Shown: positions 6,610 through 15,347, numbered from the stretch's first letter. The stretch: DNA of 25,815 bases from RBG-16-57-9 sp964462185 (GCA_964462185.1 CAYWWV010000017.1:1-25815); one strand, 5' to 3'. Program-made: numbers and translations. The notes: generated by a model from the sequence alone, not told the origin.

Positions 6610-8442
6610 GTGCGCCTAACAAGAGACATTCTAGTGGTATTAGGGTTCTTCTCCCTGGTGGTATCATCGACGGCAGCCTACATAATGGGGGACAGCGGCT
6701 CCTTCGAGAGCAACTTCATCTCCATCCAGGACTTCAACGCCACCATATACAACCTGGAGACCAGGTACCCCGTGGGCCAGCCCGACGACATAGAGATCAG
6801 CTTCAAGATTTTCAGCTCCAGCGGCGTCTACCCTGACTCCGAGATAATGGTGCAGCTGGTGGATGAGGATGGGGAGCTGCTGGTTACGGGCCCCGACCCC
6901 ACCAGCGACTACCTCCACGCGGTGACCACGGCCACCATATCCCCCATAGAGCAGACCATCACCGTGACCATCGTGGACGACTATTATCCTGAGAGCCTAT
7001 CCCAGTTGGTGGATGGGTTTGTCATCAGCGTCACCAGCAGCCATCTGGAGTATGACTTGAGGCTGGAGAAGACGCAGTCGGATGAGATCCAGGCCAAGGG
7101 GAGCTTCATCATCTACCGGTCGGCTGCCGACACAACTGTTCCTCGGTACAGGTATTGGGGGGATGGCATCTGGGGGGTGGAGAACGATTTGAACCCCCAG
7201 ACCAACTCCATGAGGACGGTGAGGGCCGAGTTCAGCAGCAAGCCCTCGGAGAGCGAGAACGCCATCTCGGCGGTGATGGCTGAGAACGGGGATTTGAATG
7301 TCTACCACAACACCCAGGGTAGTTGGACGGGCCCCATTCCCATAGACACCATACCCAGCGGGTCCAACACCAGGACCTACGACCTGGCCTACGAGTATAC
7401 TAGCGGCGAGGGCATACTGGTGTACGCCAAGAATACTCGGAGGAAAAAACTCTATGTGAAGCTCTTCACGGGAGGGGGATGGGTCTCGGGGCCCGCTCTC
7501 AACATCCATACCAGTAGTAGGAAGATCGGCTTTGTACGCCTGGCCGCCAAGCAGGCGCCGGGCTCCAACGAGGTGGCGGTGGTATACGTGGACACCTCCA
7601 AGAAGGTTTACGCCGCGGTCTGGGATGGGGACACCAACACTTGGAGCACCCCCTACCCCATTAACGGGGGGGCCAAGAACACGGCCTCCACCTACAAATA
7701 CGAGCCCGCGGACCTGGTTTACACCTATGACTCGGGGGACTTGATCCTTGCGGTGGGGAGTGGGAAGGGGGTTTATGTCTACAGGAAGACGGGCTCCACC
7801 TGGGCCCCGGACACGGGGTGGGGCCCCGGGGGCTACAACACCATGGCCACCGGTGGAAACATAAGGTACATCATGCTCCGGGCCCACCTGGCTCCAGGCT
7901 CCGACAACGTGGCCATGGTCGCCTTCACGGATTTGAGCGATCTTTGGCTGACTGCTTACACCTATAACAGCATATTGGACCAGTATTTCTGGCAGAACAG
8001 CTTCCTGGTGGATGACACCATGGAGAGCCCTGCCTACAGGTGTTTCGACGGGGACTGGGCCCCCACGGGCACCAGGTTCTGGCTCTTCGGGGGAGAGTTC
8101 GCCGAGGATAGCATAAGCTACAAGGTCTACAGCGTGATGGTTAACGGGGTCTTCTACGAGTTGAGCCCCCTGGGCATGGGTGTGTGGCACAAATACGACT
8201 ACGACCCCTCGACCGCCAACCAATACCAGAAATGGGTGCAGGTCAAGGTAGCCCCCTACGCGGGGGAGCCCAACTTCTTCGTCAACATCCTAAACGACGA
8301 CGAGGACATATACTCCATCGCGGTGCCAAGCGTGACCGATATCACCGACACCTCGGGATACTCCACCACCTACATATCCAACACCGGCACCATAAACTAC
8401 GAGTGCTTCAACGTGGCTTGGATAAAATTCCCGCCAAGCTAA
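6610..8442 (+). CDS. Large secreted protein, predicted beta-propeller, function unknown
   Basis: I do not recognise a family. Residues 1-23 are a signal peptide (basic start, then LVVLGFFSLVVSSTAA), so the 610-residue product is exported. Residues ~30-165 are beta-rich with alternating acidic strands and could be a beta-sandwich. From ~197 to the end, units of about 45-55 residues recur, each with a strand pair around a G/N-D turn and an aromatic end. Examples are YDLAYEYTSGEGILVYAK, FVRLAAKQAPGSNEVAVVY, ADLVYTYDSGDLILAVG, IMLRAHLAPGSDNVAMVAF and VQVKVAPYAGEPNFFVNIL. Two alternating types are visible, one with an A-P-G-S-(N/D) turn. I count six to seven units, which suggests a propeller. There is no C-terminal membrane anchor. 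It runs convergently into another large secreted protein. The GTG start fits a TATA box at leaderless spacing. Confidence 0.8.
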   Translation: MRLTRDILVVLGFFSLVVSSTAAYIMGDSGSFESNFISIQDFNATIYNLETRYPVGQPDDIEISFKIFSSSGVYPDSEIMVQLVDEDGELLVTGPDPTSDYLHAVTTATISPIEQTITVTIVDDYYPESLSQLVDGFVISVTSSHLEYDLRLEKTQSDEIQAKGSFIIYRSAADTTVPRYRYWGDGIWGVENDLNPQTNSMRTVRAEFSSKPSESENAISAVMAENGDLNVYHNTQGSWTGPIPIDTIPSGSNTRTYDLAYEYTSGEGILVYAKNTRRKKLYVKLFTGGGWVSGPALNIHTSSRKIGFVRLAAKQAPGSNEVAVVYVDTSKKVYAAVWDGDTNTWSTPYPINGGAKNTASTYKYEPADLVYTYDSGDLILAVGSGKGVYVYRKTGSTWAPDTGWGPGGYNTMATGGNIRYIMLRAHLAPGSDNVAMVAFTDLSDLWLTAYTYNSILDQYFWQNSFLVDDTMESPAYRCFDGDWAPTGTRFWLFGGEFAEDSISYKVYSVMVNGVFYELSPLGMGVWHKYDYDPSTANQYQKWVQVKVAPYAGEPNFFVNILNDDEDIYSIAVPSVTDITDTSGYSTTYISNTGTINYECFNVAWIKFPPS

Positions 8443-8525
8443 GTGTTGAATCCCTGCTGGCGCATTTAGAGCCATACGGGGTTGGAGATTCCTTTATGGG
8501 CTTGGGGGAAAAGGGAAGGAGTGTT

Positions 8526-11150
8526 TTAGTCTTTGCCGCGGTGGGACTTGTTGAGGAGGTCTTTGGCTTTCTGGCTGTGCTTCCAGGATTGTCGGTAGTG
8601 GTTTATGGCTTTAGCTGGGTCTTCCTCTTGGTCTGCTTTATCGAGGAACTCCTGGGATTTGTCCAGGTGTTTTAGGATTTTCTTGTCTGGGTCGGGGCCG
8701 GCCTGGCTCCATGCGTCCTCCAGGTTTGCCTCTGCAAGCATCTTGTCGGCGTCCACCAGGGTGTTTATTATCTCCTCCCAGGTGGCAACCATGGTGCCGC
8801 CCAGCCCCTCCTTCTCCCACTTCTTAATCGCATGCTCCAGCTTGTCCACGGCCTTCCGCTCAGCTTTGAACACTTGGTCCCCTTTCTTGGGGTCTAGGAG
8901 AACGTCACTCTCCCAGTACTTTGGGTTTAGGCTTTTTTGAAGCGCATTGATGGCCTGGTCCAGGGATTTTAATATGCTTTTGGGTTTATCCACCGTTTCC
9001 TCCACCTCCTCCCTGGTGGCAGCCAACTCTTCCAGCACCCACTCCTTGAGGCTTCTAGGCGTCTCCTCCGGTGGAAGACCCTCCACAGTTATCGTGAGGG
9101 TCTGGGTGGTGCTCTCCCCCAGGGTGGTGGTTAGGGTGGCGGATATGTGGTAGGTGCCAGGGCTTTGGAAGACCATGGATTCCTTGACTATCGTAGAGGA
9201 GGATATGGAGCTGGTCCGAGGCTCCCCTGCCATGTCCCATGTTAGAGACTCTATGTAGGTTAGACCAGGGTTGAGTATCTCGGCTGTGAACTCTGCCGTC
9301 TGCCCTACTGAGACTTGGGTTGGGCCACTGAGGGAGAGGCGGGGCTCTGAGTCCACCACCACAGAGAGGGTTTCCTCGGCCTGGTCGTCCTCGCCCCAAA
9401 CACGGAGGGTTAGCTGAGTGTCCTCAGCAATACTCATGTATAGCTTGGAGACTATGGGGATGTCGGGGACGGGGGAGGGGTCTCCACCATAGTCGTAGAG
9501 GACGTCACCCGTCTCGTCCATCCACCGGTAGCCCCAGGGTCCATCCTCGCCTGGCTCCCGGATCACCCATGTTATCTCTAGGACCCCTCCTAGGTCCGCC
9601 GTTATGGGGGGCTGGGGGTCCAAGACCTGTATGGAGAGGGGGACATCGAGGACATGGATCGTGCCTTCAACCAGGGTCGAGCCCTGGGGGGTGTGGAGGG
9701 CGGCCTCGAAAACATACTCCCCATCATCACCGAAAACCCAGTCAAGCGTGGTCCCCCCCTGGCCCACACCCTCCCCGTCTACCCACCAGTCCACCGCCTC
9801 CACGGGCGCTGCATCGCCTACGATGCCCACCTCGATGGAGACCAGCTCCCCCTCCAGGGGTTGGGCGGGGCTCACAGACCTGACCTCGCCCTCCAAGACC
9901 AAAGGCTCCACCGTCTTCTGGGCGGTGCCGTGGCTTCCGTCGCTGTCGTAGGACTTGAGGGTGATGGTGTGGGGTTCCTGGTCGTTGAACTCGAGGGAGA
10001 CTTGTTGGTCGTCGCTGGATACTTGGAAGGGTGTGGCCTGGCCGTCTAGGTACCACTCGTGGCGGTCCACCTGGTCTGGGTAGGGTTCCACTTGGGGGAC
10101 CAGGGTGACGCTGTAACCATTAAGAGTGGGCTGGGCAAACCATGAGAAGTCCACCAGGGGAGGAGCCTCCCCCACCTCCACCTCAAAACTGGCCTCAGCT
10201 GTCCCCCCCTCCTCATCGGTTAGAACCACTGAGACGGGGTACAGCCCATCGCCTAGGTAGGTGTGCCGAGCCTCCAACCACCCCGAACCACCCCCCTGCA
10301 GGTAGTCAGGCGTCCAGTGGACTGAGGCCTCATCCACCTCCTCCACAACCCCATCACCCCAGTCCACCGAGGCTGTGAAGGAATCCCAGCCCTCCGCATC
10401 CTGGAAGAACACCCTCACCCCCACTTCCGCTGGGTCGGGGCCCTCGGGGAGGCTGCCGGGCTCCTCAACCTGGGTTATCACCGGGGGGGTGTTGCTGTAG
10501 GAGTAGCCTTCCCTCAGCTCGAAGAAGGTGAACACGGCCTCTTGGGAGGAGGTTGTGGAGAGGGCGTCCAGCTGAACATAGGACTGGAGGAGGCCAGAAC
10601 CAGCGAACGCGGGGTCTCTGATGGTAACCTGCTTCCAGTTGTCAAACCACAGGTCGATGTAGCCCGAGCCCTCGCGAACCCCGAAGCTCACCGTGTGGAA
10701 CTCCAACCCCCACATCTCAGGGGGCATGGGGTAGTCCCCAGCGTACTCATTCCCCAGGGTGTTCCTAGCCAGGAACCGGTACCCCGTTTGATCCACCTCA
10801 ATCCAAAGGTACTCGCCCCCAGCACCGCTGAAAAGCATCTGGACGCTCAGGTCCTCTACAGGCTCCTGGAAGGATACCAAGTACCAGGGCTCAGGGAGGG
10901 GTGAGAGGGGTTGATAGTAGACGCTTCCCCGGTAGTTGGAGACGTCTCCCGTTGGGTCGGGGGTCCCGCTGGCCTCCGTTAAGATGTGCAGCTCATCGTT
11001 CACAGAGTCCCCATCGGTGTCGAGGGAGTATGCATTCCCATATACGGTGGTCCAGTCCAGGCCGTACCATGAGACCTGGTCTCCAGCTCCATAAACCGTG
11101 CTAACGAGCAATAGGGCTGCCACCAGCCCCCATAAAGCCTTCTTCCTCAT
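8526..11150 (-). CDS. Secreted multi-domain PKD-type surface protein with helical C-terminus
   Basis: An exported protein of 874 residues, probably a cell-surface or binding protein. Residues 1-21 are a signal peptide. Residues ~23-215 look like a lectin/LamG-type beta-sandwich (DTDGDSVNDELHI near 44-56 could bind Ca; strands YLWIEVDQTGYRF and YIDLWFDNWKQVTI). From ~220 to ~690 several Ig/PKD-like domains follow. The clearest has SVDWGDGVVEE and an ARHTYLGDGLYPVSVVLTD end (about 263-320); others end in SFEVEV, TLTITVEG and similar strands. Residues ~700-874 are highly charged and helical (LKEWVLEELAATREEVEE, KAINHYRQSWKHSQKAKDLL), possibly a packing bundle. No sorting signal or membrane anchor is seen. 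Surface proteins with this layout are known from several archaea; the ligand is unknown. Confidence 0.85.
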   Translation of the reverse strand: MRKKALWGLVAALLLVSTVYGAGDQVSWYGLDWTTVYGNAYSLDTDGDSVNDELHILTEASGTPDPTGDVSNYRGSVYYQPLSPLPEPWYLVSFQEPVEDLSVQMLFSGAGGEYLWIEVDQTGYRFLARNTLGNEYAGDYPMPPEMWGLEFHTVSFGVREGSGYIDLWFDNWKQVTIRDPAFAGSGLLQSYVQLDALSTTSSQEAVFTFFELREGYSYSNTPPVITQVEEPGSLPEGPDPAEVGVRVFFQDAEGWDSFTASVDWGDGVVEEVDEASVHWTPDYLQGGGSGWLEARHTYLGDGLYPVSVVLTDEEGGTAEASFEVEVGEAPPLVDFSWFAQPTLNGYSVTLVPQVEPYPDQVDRHEWYLDGQATPFQVSSDDQQVSLEFNDQEPHTITLKSYDSDGSHGTAQKTVEPLVLEGEVRSVSPAQPLEGELVSIEVGIVGDAAPVEAVDWWVDGEGVGQGGTTLDWVFGDDGEYVFEAALHTPQGSTLVEGTIHVLDVPLSIQVLDPQPPITADLGGVLEITWVIREPGEDGPWGYRWMDETGDVLYDYGGDPSPVPDIPIVSKLYMSIAEDTQLTLRVWGEDDQAEETLSVVVDSEPRLSLSGPTQVSVGQTAEFTAEILNPGLTYIESLTWDMAGEPRTSSISSSTIVKESMVFQSPGTYHISATLTTTLGESTTQTLTITVEGLPPEETPRSLKEWVLEELAATREEVEETVDKPKSILKSLDQAINALQKSLNPKYWESDVLLDPKKGDQVFKAERKAVDKLEHAIKKWEKEGLGGTMVATWEEIINTLVDADKMLAEANLEDAWSQAGPDPDKKILKHLDKSQEFLDKADQEEDPAKAINHYRQSWKHSQKAKDLLNKSHRGKD

Positions 11151-11175
11151 CTCTTATCTTCCCTAACCCAAAGGG

Positions 11176-11183
11176 TTTTTATC
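11176..11183 (-). promoter_or_regulatory. TATA box of the PKD-type protein gene
   Basis: On the minus strand GATAAAAACC, centred about 29 bases upstream of the ATG at 11150. Confidence 0.5.
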
Positions 11184-11334
11184 ACTCAGAGTTGTAACTT
11201 TGAGTGGCTTGGGGCTTTATAGGGTGGAGCTTATTTAACCCTTTACGGGGATCAAGGGGAAAACCATTGTTTACCTTTGTTTAACTCTGGTTTGTTTTTT
11301 GAAAACACCCGCGATCCGTTGACACATTTTAATC

Positions 11335-11341
11335 AAAAAAA
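11335..11341 (-). terminator. U-tract terminator of the RdhA-like gene
   Basis: Seven T in a row on the minus strand, about 20 bases after the stop codon at 11362. Archaeal RNA polymerase stops at such T-runs without needing a hairpin. Confidence 0.45.
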
Positions 11342-11361
11342 CCCTGGAGGGGGAAGCGTTT

Positions 11362-12546
11362 TTAGGTCCTCTTGAAAGGCTTTCTCCAGTACTCCCCAGG
11401 GTCCTTCATCCCCCCATACCCCAAAGCATCGTCCAGCCAAACCCAGAGAGGGTTCAGCCAAGGCAGATTCCGAATACACCACTTGACCACGTCGTGGACC
11501 AGGCCCGGGGGCTTGGTGAAGCTGCAGACCCTGAAACAGACGCTGCAGGCGGACCCCACCTGGTTCCAATACTCCAGGCAGGCCTCCTCATCCCCATACC
11601 ACTTAAACACCCCAGGGTTGTTGGCCCGGCAAACCGCCTCATACCCCCGAGGGCCATACGGCAAAGCCTGGGCAGGGCAGTGCTTGGCGCACTTCTTGCA
11701 GACCTCGCAGAAATCGATGATCCCGGGGTGGGCCAGGGGGCTTTGGGGGAGGGGGAGGTCGGTGAAGACCTTGAGAATTCTAACCAGGGGGCCCCGGTCC
11801 CAGGTGATCAGCCTCCCGTGGCGGCCCGCGTGGCCCAGCCCCGCCTGTATGGCTATGGGGACGCTAAGGGCTGTGTCGTTGCCGCAGGGGGTGGCGTGCC
11901 ACCCCAACCCCCGTATGAACTCGGCCAGCTGGCCAGCCAGCATGTGCATCCGGCTGTAGCCCATGTTGGTGGAGACCTCCAGCTGGGTGGGGGCGTGCAT
12001 AAACTCCTCGTACTCCATGGCCACCGTCAAGGCGATGACGTACTTGTGCCGCAGGGGGAAGACGGCCTTCTCTGGGGTGACGTAGCCCTCCTCAATCTCC
12101 TCGTCGAACTCCAGGGGCTTCCCGTATCGGCTGTGGGTGTAGAACCACCTCTCATCCAGGGTGGTGAAGCCCACGCTGTGGGCCCCAAAGTATTTGGCCA
12201 CCTTGGTGATTATGCGGGCCGCCTCCTCGGGGGAGCCCTCCCACCTGGGCACCCCCTCGGGCTTGGTCACATGGCCCAGAGACCTCCAGCTGTAGAACCC
12301 CTGCCCCTGGGTGTCCGTCGTCCCAGGCGGATACTCGTAGAGACCCGCAGCCCCGTTGAAGGCGTACTCCACCAACCCGAAGCCCGGAGCCCCCTCACGA
12401 ATCTTGGAGGCCCTATACTCCTCGGCTCCGAACCCCACTATCCTACCCGTCTTCTCCAGGGACTGGCCGAAAGCCGTGTGTCTCTGGTCGAACCTCTTAT
12501 ACCCCTCCTCCACGGGGTAGAGCTCCTCGAAGCTCCTGCTCTTCAA
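11362..12546 (-). CDS. Reductive-dehalogenase-like corrinoid/iron-sulfur protein, no Tat signal
   Basis: A soluble member of the reductive dehalogenase (RdhA) superfamily, which uses a corrinoid and two 4Fe-4S clusters for reductive chemistry such as removing halogens. With the TTG at 12546 the product has 394 residues. The central domain has family signatures MGYSRMHMLAGQLAEFIRGLG (about 195-215, with a Tyr where RdhAs have the proton donor) and AIQAGLGHAGRHGRLIT (232-248). Cluster ligands are Cys280/283/286/290 (CxxCxxCxxxCP) and Cys323/334/337/341. There is no twin-arginine export signal and no RdhB anchor nearby, so it is probably cytoplasmic and not respiratory. The open frame extends upstream to 12660, but TTG at 12546 sits ~31 bases from a TATA box; TTG at 12555 is an alternative. 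QueG-type epoxyqueuosine reductase is a relative but fits less well. Substrate unknown. Confidence 0.85.
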   Translation of the reverse strand: MKSRSFEELYPVEEGYKRFDQRHTAFGQSLEKTGRIVGFGAEEYRASKIREGAPGFGLVEYAFNGAAGLYEYPPGTTDTQGQGFYSWRSLGHVTKPEGVPRWEGSPEEAARIITKVAKYFGAHSVGFTTLDERWFYTHSRYGKPLEFDEEIEEGYVTPEKAVFPLRHKYVIALTVAMEYEEFMHAPTQLEVSTNMGYSRMHMLAGQLAEFIRGLGWHATPCGNDTALSVPIAIQAGLGHAGRHGRLITWDRGPLVRILKVFTDLPLPQSPLAHPGIIDFCEVCKKCAKHCPAQALPYGPRGYEAVCRANNPGVFKWYGDEEACLEYWNQVGSACSVCFRVCSFTKPPGLVHDVVKWCIRNLPWLNPLWVWLDDALGYGGMKDPGEYWRKPFKRT

Positions 12547-12573
12547 GGCAACCAACCCAAATAAGCTGTGGCC

Positions 12574-12581
12574 GTATAAAA
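12574..12581. promoter_or_regulatory. Divergent promoter core between RdhA-like gene and polX
   Basis: GTATAAAA reads as a TATA box on the plus strand and, as TTTTATAC, on the minus strand. It is ~31 bases from the RdhA-like TTG start. It is ~48-53 bases from the polX start, which would leave a ~20-base leader containing an AGGTGG-like ribosome site. Confidence 0.4.
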
Positions 12582-12624
12582 GAGGGCGCGTGGAAAACAA
12601 TTCATACCCCACGGCTCCCAATAG

Positions 12625-14343
12625 GTGGTTGTGAGTCTCAACGAGCAGGTGGCCCGCCAACTGGCCTTAATGGGGGAGCTCCTGGCGGTTAAGGGGGACC
12701 GCTTCCGCAGCAACGCATACCTGAGGGCAGCCCAAAGCGTGCGCTCACTGGGGGAGGACATCGCCGAGATTGCCGAGAGGGGGGGCTTGGAGGAGATACC
12801 CGGGGTGGGCAGGAGCATAGCCATGAATATAGCTGAGATCATAGAGACGGGGGGGCTCACAGCCCTGGAGGAGTTGAAGGCATCCCTCCCCAAGGGGGTC
12901 TTGGAGTTCATGGAGTTGGAGGGGGTGGGCCCCAAGCTGGCCATGCGCCTCGCAAAGGAGCTAGAGGTTTCAACCATCGATGAGCTGGAGGAGGCGGCCC
13001 GAAACCACAGGGTGAGGGAGCTCAAAGGCTTCGGCCCCAAGAAGGAGGAGAACATCCTCAAGGCCATCGAGGACTACCGGGCCAGGGGCACCCGCTTCCT
13101 CCTGGGGGAGGTGCTGCCCATAGTTCAGGGCCTCCTCACAGCCCTCCACGACTGCCCCCAGGTCCGGAGGGCCGAGGTGGCTGGGAGCGCTAGGAGGTGG
13201 AAGGAGACGGTGGGGGACCTGGATGTGTTGGTGAGCAGCCTGGAGCCCCGGGAGGTGATGGAGTTCTTCGTCTCCCTACCCCCCGTGGCCAGGGTCCTAG
13301 CCCAGGGCTCCACCAAGGCCACGGTGGTCCTAGAGAACCGGCTCCAGGTGGACCTACGCGTAGTCCCCCCCTCCAGCTTCGGCGCCGCCCTCCAATACTT
13401 CACGGGAAGCAAGGACCACAACGTAAAGCTCCGAGCCATAGGGGTCCGGGAGGGGTTGAAGCTCAACGAGTACGGGCTCTTCAAGAGGGACACGGGGGAG
13501 GTGGTGGCCGCCGCCGAGGAGGAAGACATATACAGGGCACTGGGGCTGGAGTGGGTCCCCCCGGAGCTTAGGGAGGACCAGGGGGAGGTGGAGGCGGCCC
13601 AGCGGGGGGAGCTGCCCCACCTGGTGGAGTTGGCCCAGGTCCGAGGAGACCTACACCTCCACACCGATTGGAGCCACGGCTCCGACCCCCTGGAAGCCAT
13701 GGTGGGGAAAGCCGTGGAGATGGGGTTGGAGTACGTGGCGGTGACAGACCACAGCGCCAGCCTGGCCATCGCGGGGGGCCTCAGCGAGGAGAGGCTGTTG
13801 GATCAGGTGGAGGCCGTTAGAAGGCTGGATGAGGAGACGCCCGGGTTGAGGATACTAGCGGGCACGGAGTGTGACATCAGGGTGGACGGCTCCCTTGACT
13901 ACGGGGACGAGGTCTTGGAGCAGCTGGACTGGGTGGTGGCCAGCATACACACGGGGATGCACCGAGACGCCGAGACCAATACCATGAGACTCATCAAAGC
14001 CATGGAGAACCCCCACACCCGCAGCATAGCCCACCCCACCTGCCGCCTCATCCAGAAGAGGAACCCCATCCAAGTAGACCTGGAAAGGGTTTACGAGGCA
14101 GCAGCCGAGAACCACGTCTTCCTGGAGATAAACTGCAACCCCTGGAGGCTTGACCTGCGAGACATCCACGCCCGTAGAGCCAAGGAGGTGGGCGCCAAAC
14201 TCGTCCTAGGATCCGACGCCCACTCAGCCAAGGAGATGGAGTTCCTGGCCCTGGGGGTGGGTACGGCCCGCAGGGGGTGGCTGGAGCCAGGGGACTTGGC
14301 CAACACGTGGAGCCTCGAAGACCTGCTGGCCTACCGAGGCTAA
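12625..14343 (+). CDS. polX: Family X DNA polymerase with PHP domain (PolX)
   Basis: A gap-filling repair polymerase with a C-terminal metal-dependent PHP nuclease, likely in base-excision repair. The 572 residues match the usual PolX length. The N-terminal part (1-~150) is the 8-kDa-like/fingers region with helix-hairpin-helix loops (EIPGVGRS at 57-64, LEGVGPK at 98-104, LKGFGPK at 133-139). The palm has the GSARR...GDLDVLV signature with catalytic Asp198 and Asp200 and the third Asp243 (QVDLRV). The PHP domain (~338-560) keeps all metal ligands: H344/H346, D375/H376, E415, H442, H470, D531/H533, so both activities should be intact. The start is GTG at 12625 or the in-frame GTG at 12631. The stop lies one base from the stop of the convergent fabH-like gene. 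Confidence 0.95.
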   Translation: MVVSLNEQVARQLALMGELLAVKGDRFRSNAYLRAAQSVRSLGEDIAEIAERGGLEEIPGVGRSIAMNIAEIIETGGLTALEELKASLPKGVLEFMELEGVGPKLAMRLAKELEVSTIDELEEAARNHRVRELKGFGPKKEENILKAIEDYRARGTRFLLGEVLPIVQGLLTALHDCPQVRRAEVAGSARRWKETVGDLDVLVSSLEPREVMEFFVSLPPVARVLAQGSTKATVVLENRLQVDLRVVPPSSFGAALQYFTGSKDHNVKLRAIGVREGLKLNEYGLFKRDTGEVVAAAEEEDIYRALGLEWVPPELREDQGEVEAAQRGELPHLVELAQVRGDLHLHTDWSHGSDPLEAMVGKAVEMGLEYVAVTDHSASLAIAGGLSEERLLDQVEAVRRLDEETPGLRILAGTECDIRVDGSLDYGDEVLEQLDWVVASIHTGMHRDAETNTMRLIKAMENPHTRSIAHPTCRLIQKRNPIQVDLERVYEAAAENHVFLEINCNPWRLDLRDIHARRAKEVGAKLVLGSDAHSAKEMEFLALGVGTARRGWLEPGDLANTWSLEDLLAYRG

Positions 14344-14344
14344 C

Positions 14345-15322
14345 CTACCAGCGGACCAGGTTGGCTCCCCAGCTCAGCCCCCCACCATACCCCACGGTGA
14401 CCAGCAGGTCCCCCCTCTTGAGGGAGCCGTCCTTGGAGGCCTCATGGAGGGCCATGGGTATGCTGGCCCCGGCGCAGTTGGCGTACTTCTCCAGGTTGAC
14501 GTAGGCCTTCTCCATGGGCAGCCCCAGGCGCTCCATGCCCACCCGAATCATGTTGACGTTGGACTGGTGGGGAATCACCAGGTCCACATCCTCCAGGCTG
14601 TAACCGTGGAGCTCCACCACCCGCTCCACCGCCTCGGGGAACTTGACGGTGGCGAAGTCCCAGACGGCCCTCCCATCCATGTGGAAGTACTCCAGCCCCG
14701 AGCCCACCACGTCCCCCCGCAGGGGCAGCTTGGTCCCCCCCGCGGGTATCTGGATGACCTCGGCTCCCGAGCCGTCAACCCTCAAATAGCTTCCGATATA
14801 GCCCCCCTCCTCCACGGGGGCCACCACTGCCGCCCCGGCGCCGTCGCCGAAGTAGACGCAGGTTGTTCTGTCCTCCCAGTTGAGTATCTTGCTGTAAACC
14901 TCGGCCCCTATCACCAACACGTAGTCGATGTGAGGGTCCAACGCCATCCGGGCCCCCACATCGAAGGCGTAGACGAACCCTGAGCACACGCTGTTGATGT
15001 CGAAGGCGCCTGCGTTGGTGCATCCCAGCTTGTGCTGGACTATGGCTGCTGTGGAGCTGAGGATGACGTCGGGGCTGCTGGTGGCCAGCACTATCATGCC
15101 CACCTCCTCGGGGGAGACCCCGGCGTCTCTTAGGGCGGCCTCCCCGGCCCTGGCGGCCAGGTCGCTGGTGCAGGTGTCGCCCTCAACCACGTGTCTAACC
15201 CTCATACCTGTTTTGGTGCGTATCCACTCGTCGCTGGTGTCTAGGCCCATGGCCACCAAGTCGTCGTTGGTCAGAACCTTGGGGGGCACATACATGCCCG
15301 TCCCAACCACTCCAGCCTTCAT
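14345..15322 (-). CDS. fabH: Beta-ketoacyl-ACP synthase III (FabH-like thiolase)
   Basis: A condensing enzyme that in bacteria joins acetyl-CoA (or another acyl-CoA) to malonyl-ACP to start fatty acid synthesis. From the ATG at 15322 it has 325 residues, the typical FabH length. The triad lies at near-standard positions: Cys113 (NSVCSGFVYAF), His252 (IPHQSN) and Asn282 (KYANCAGASIPMAL). The acyl-CoA-recognition stretch DEWIRTKTGMRVRHVV is at 31-46 and the C-terminal GYGGGLSWGA at 311-320. It is more like bacterial FabH than the archaeal HMG-CoA synthase of the same superfamily. No acyl carrier protein, FabD or other Fab gene is seen in the window. Acquisition from bacteria is likely. A TATA box ~30 bases upstream supports the ATG rather than an upstream start at 15349. 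Confidence 0.9.
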   Translation of the reverse strand: MKAGVVGTGMYVPPKVLTNDDLVAMGLDTSDEWIRTKTGMRVRHVVEGDTCTSDLAARAGEAALRDAGVSPEEVGMIVLATSSPDVILSSTAAIVQHKLGCTNAGAFDINSVCSGFVYAFDVGARMALDPHIDYVLVIGAEVYSKILNWEDRTTCVYFGDGAGAAVVAPVEEGGYIGSYLRVDGSGAEVIQIPAGGTKLPLRGDVVGSGLEYFHMDGRAVWDFATVKFPEAVERVVELHGYSLEDVDLVIPHQSNVNMIRVGMERLGLPMEKAYVNLEKYANCAGASIPMALHEASKDGSLKRGDLLVTVGYGGGLSWGANLVRW

Positions 15323-15347
15323 ATCAGAGGTTCCATCCCCCCTCCCC

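Noticed and set aside
6997..8223. 408-codon minus-strand frame antisense to the propeller-like protein
   Set aside because: It is rich in G, V, H and P and is a shadow of the G+C-rich codons of the sense gene, which has a signal peptide, repeats and a promoter.
11494..12564. 356-codon plus-strand frame antisense to the RdhA-like gene
   Set aside because: The sense strand has complete iron-sulfur and corrinoid signatures; the antisense frame has a repetitive low-information composition.
13125..13769. 214-codon minus-strand frame antisense to polX
   Set aside because: It is Ser/Arg/Thr-rich shadow coding opposite a gene with all catalytic residues intact.
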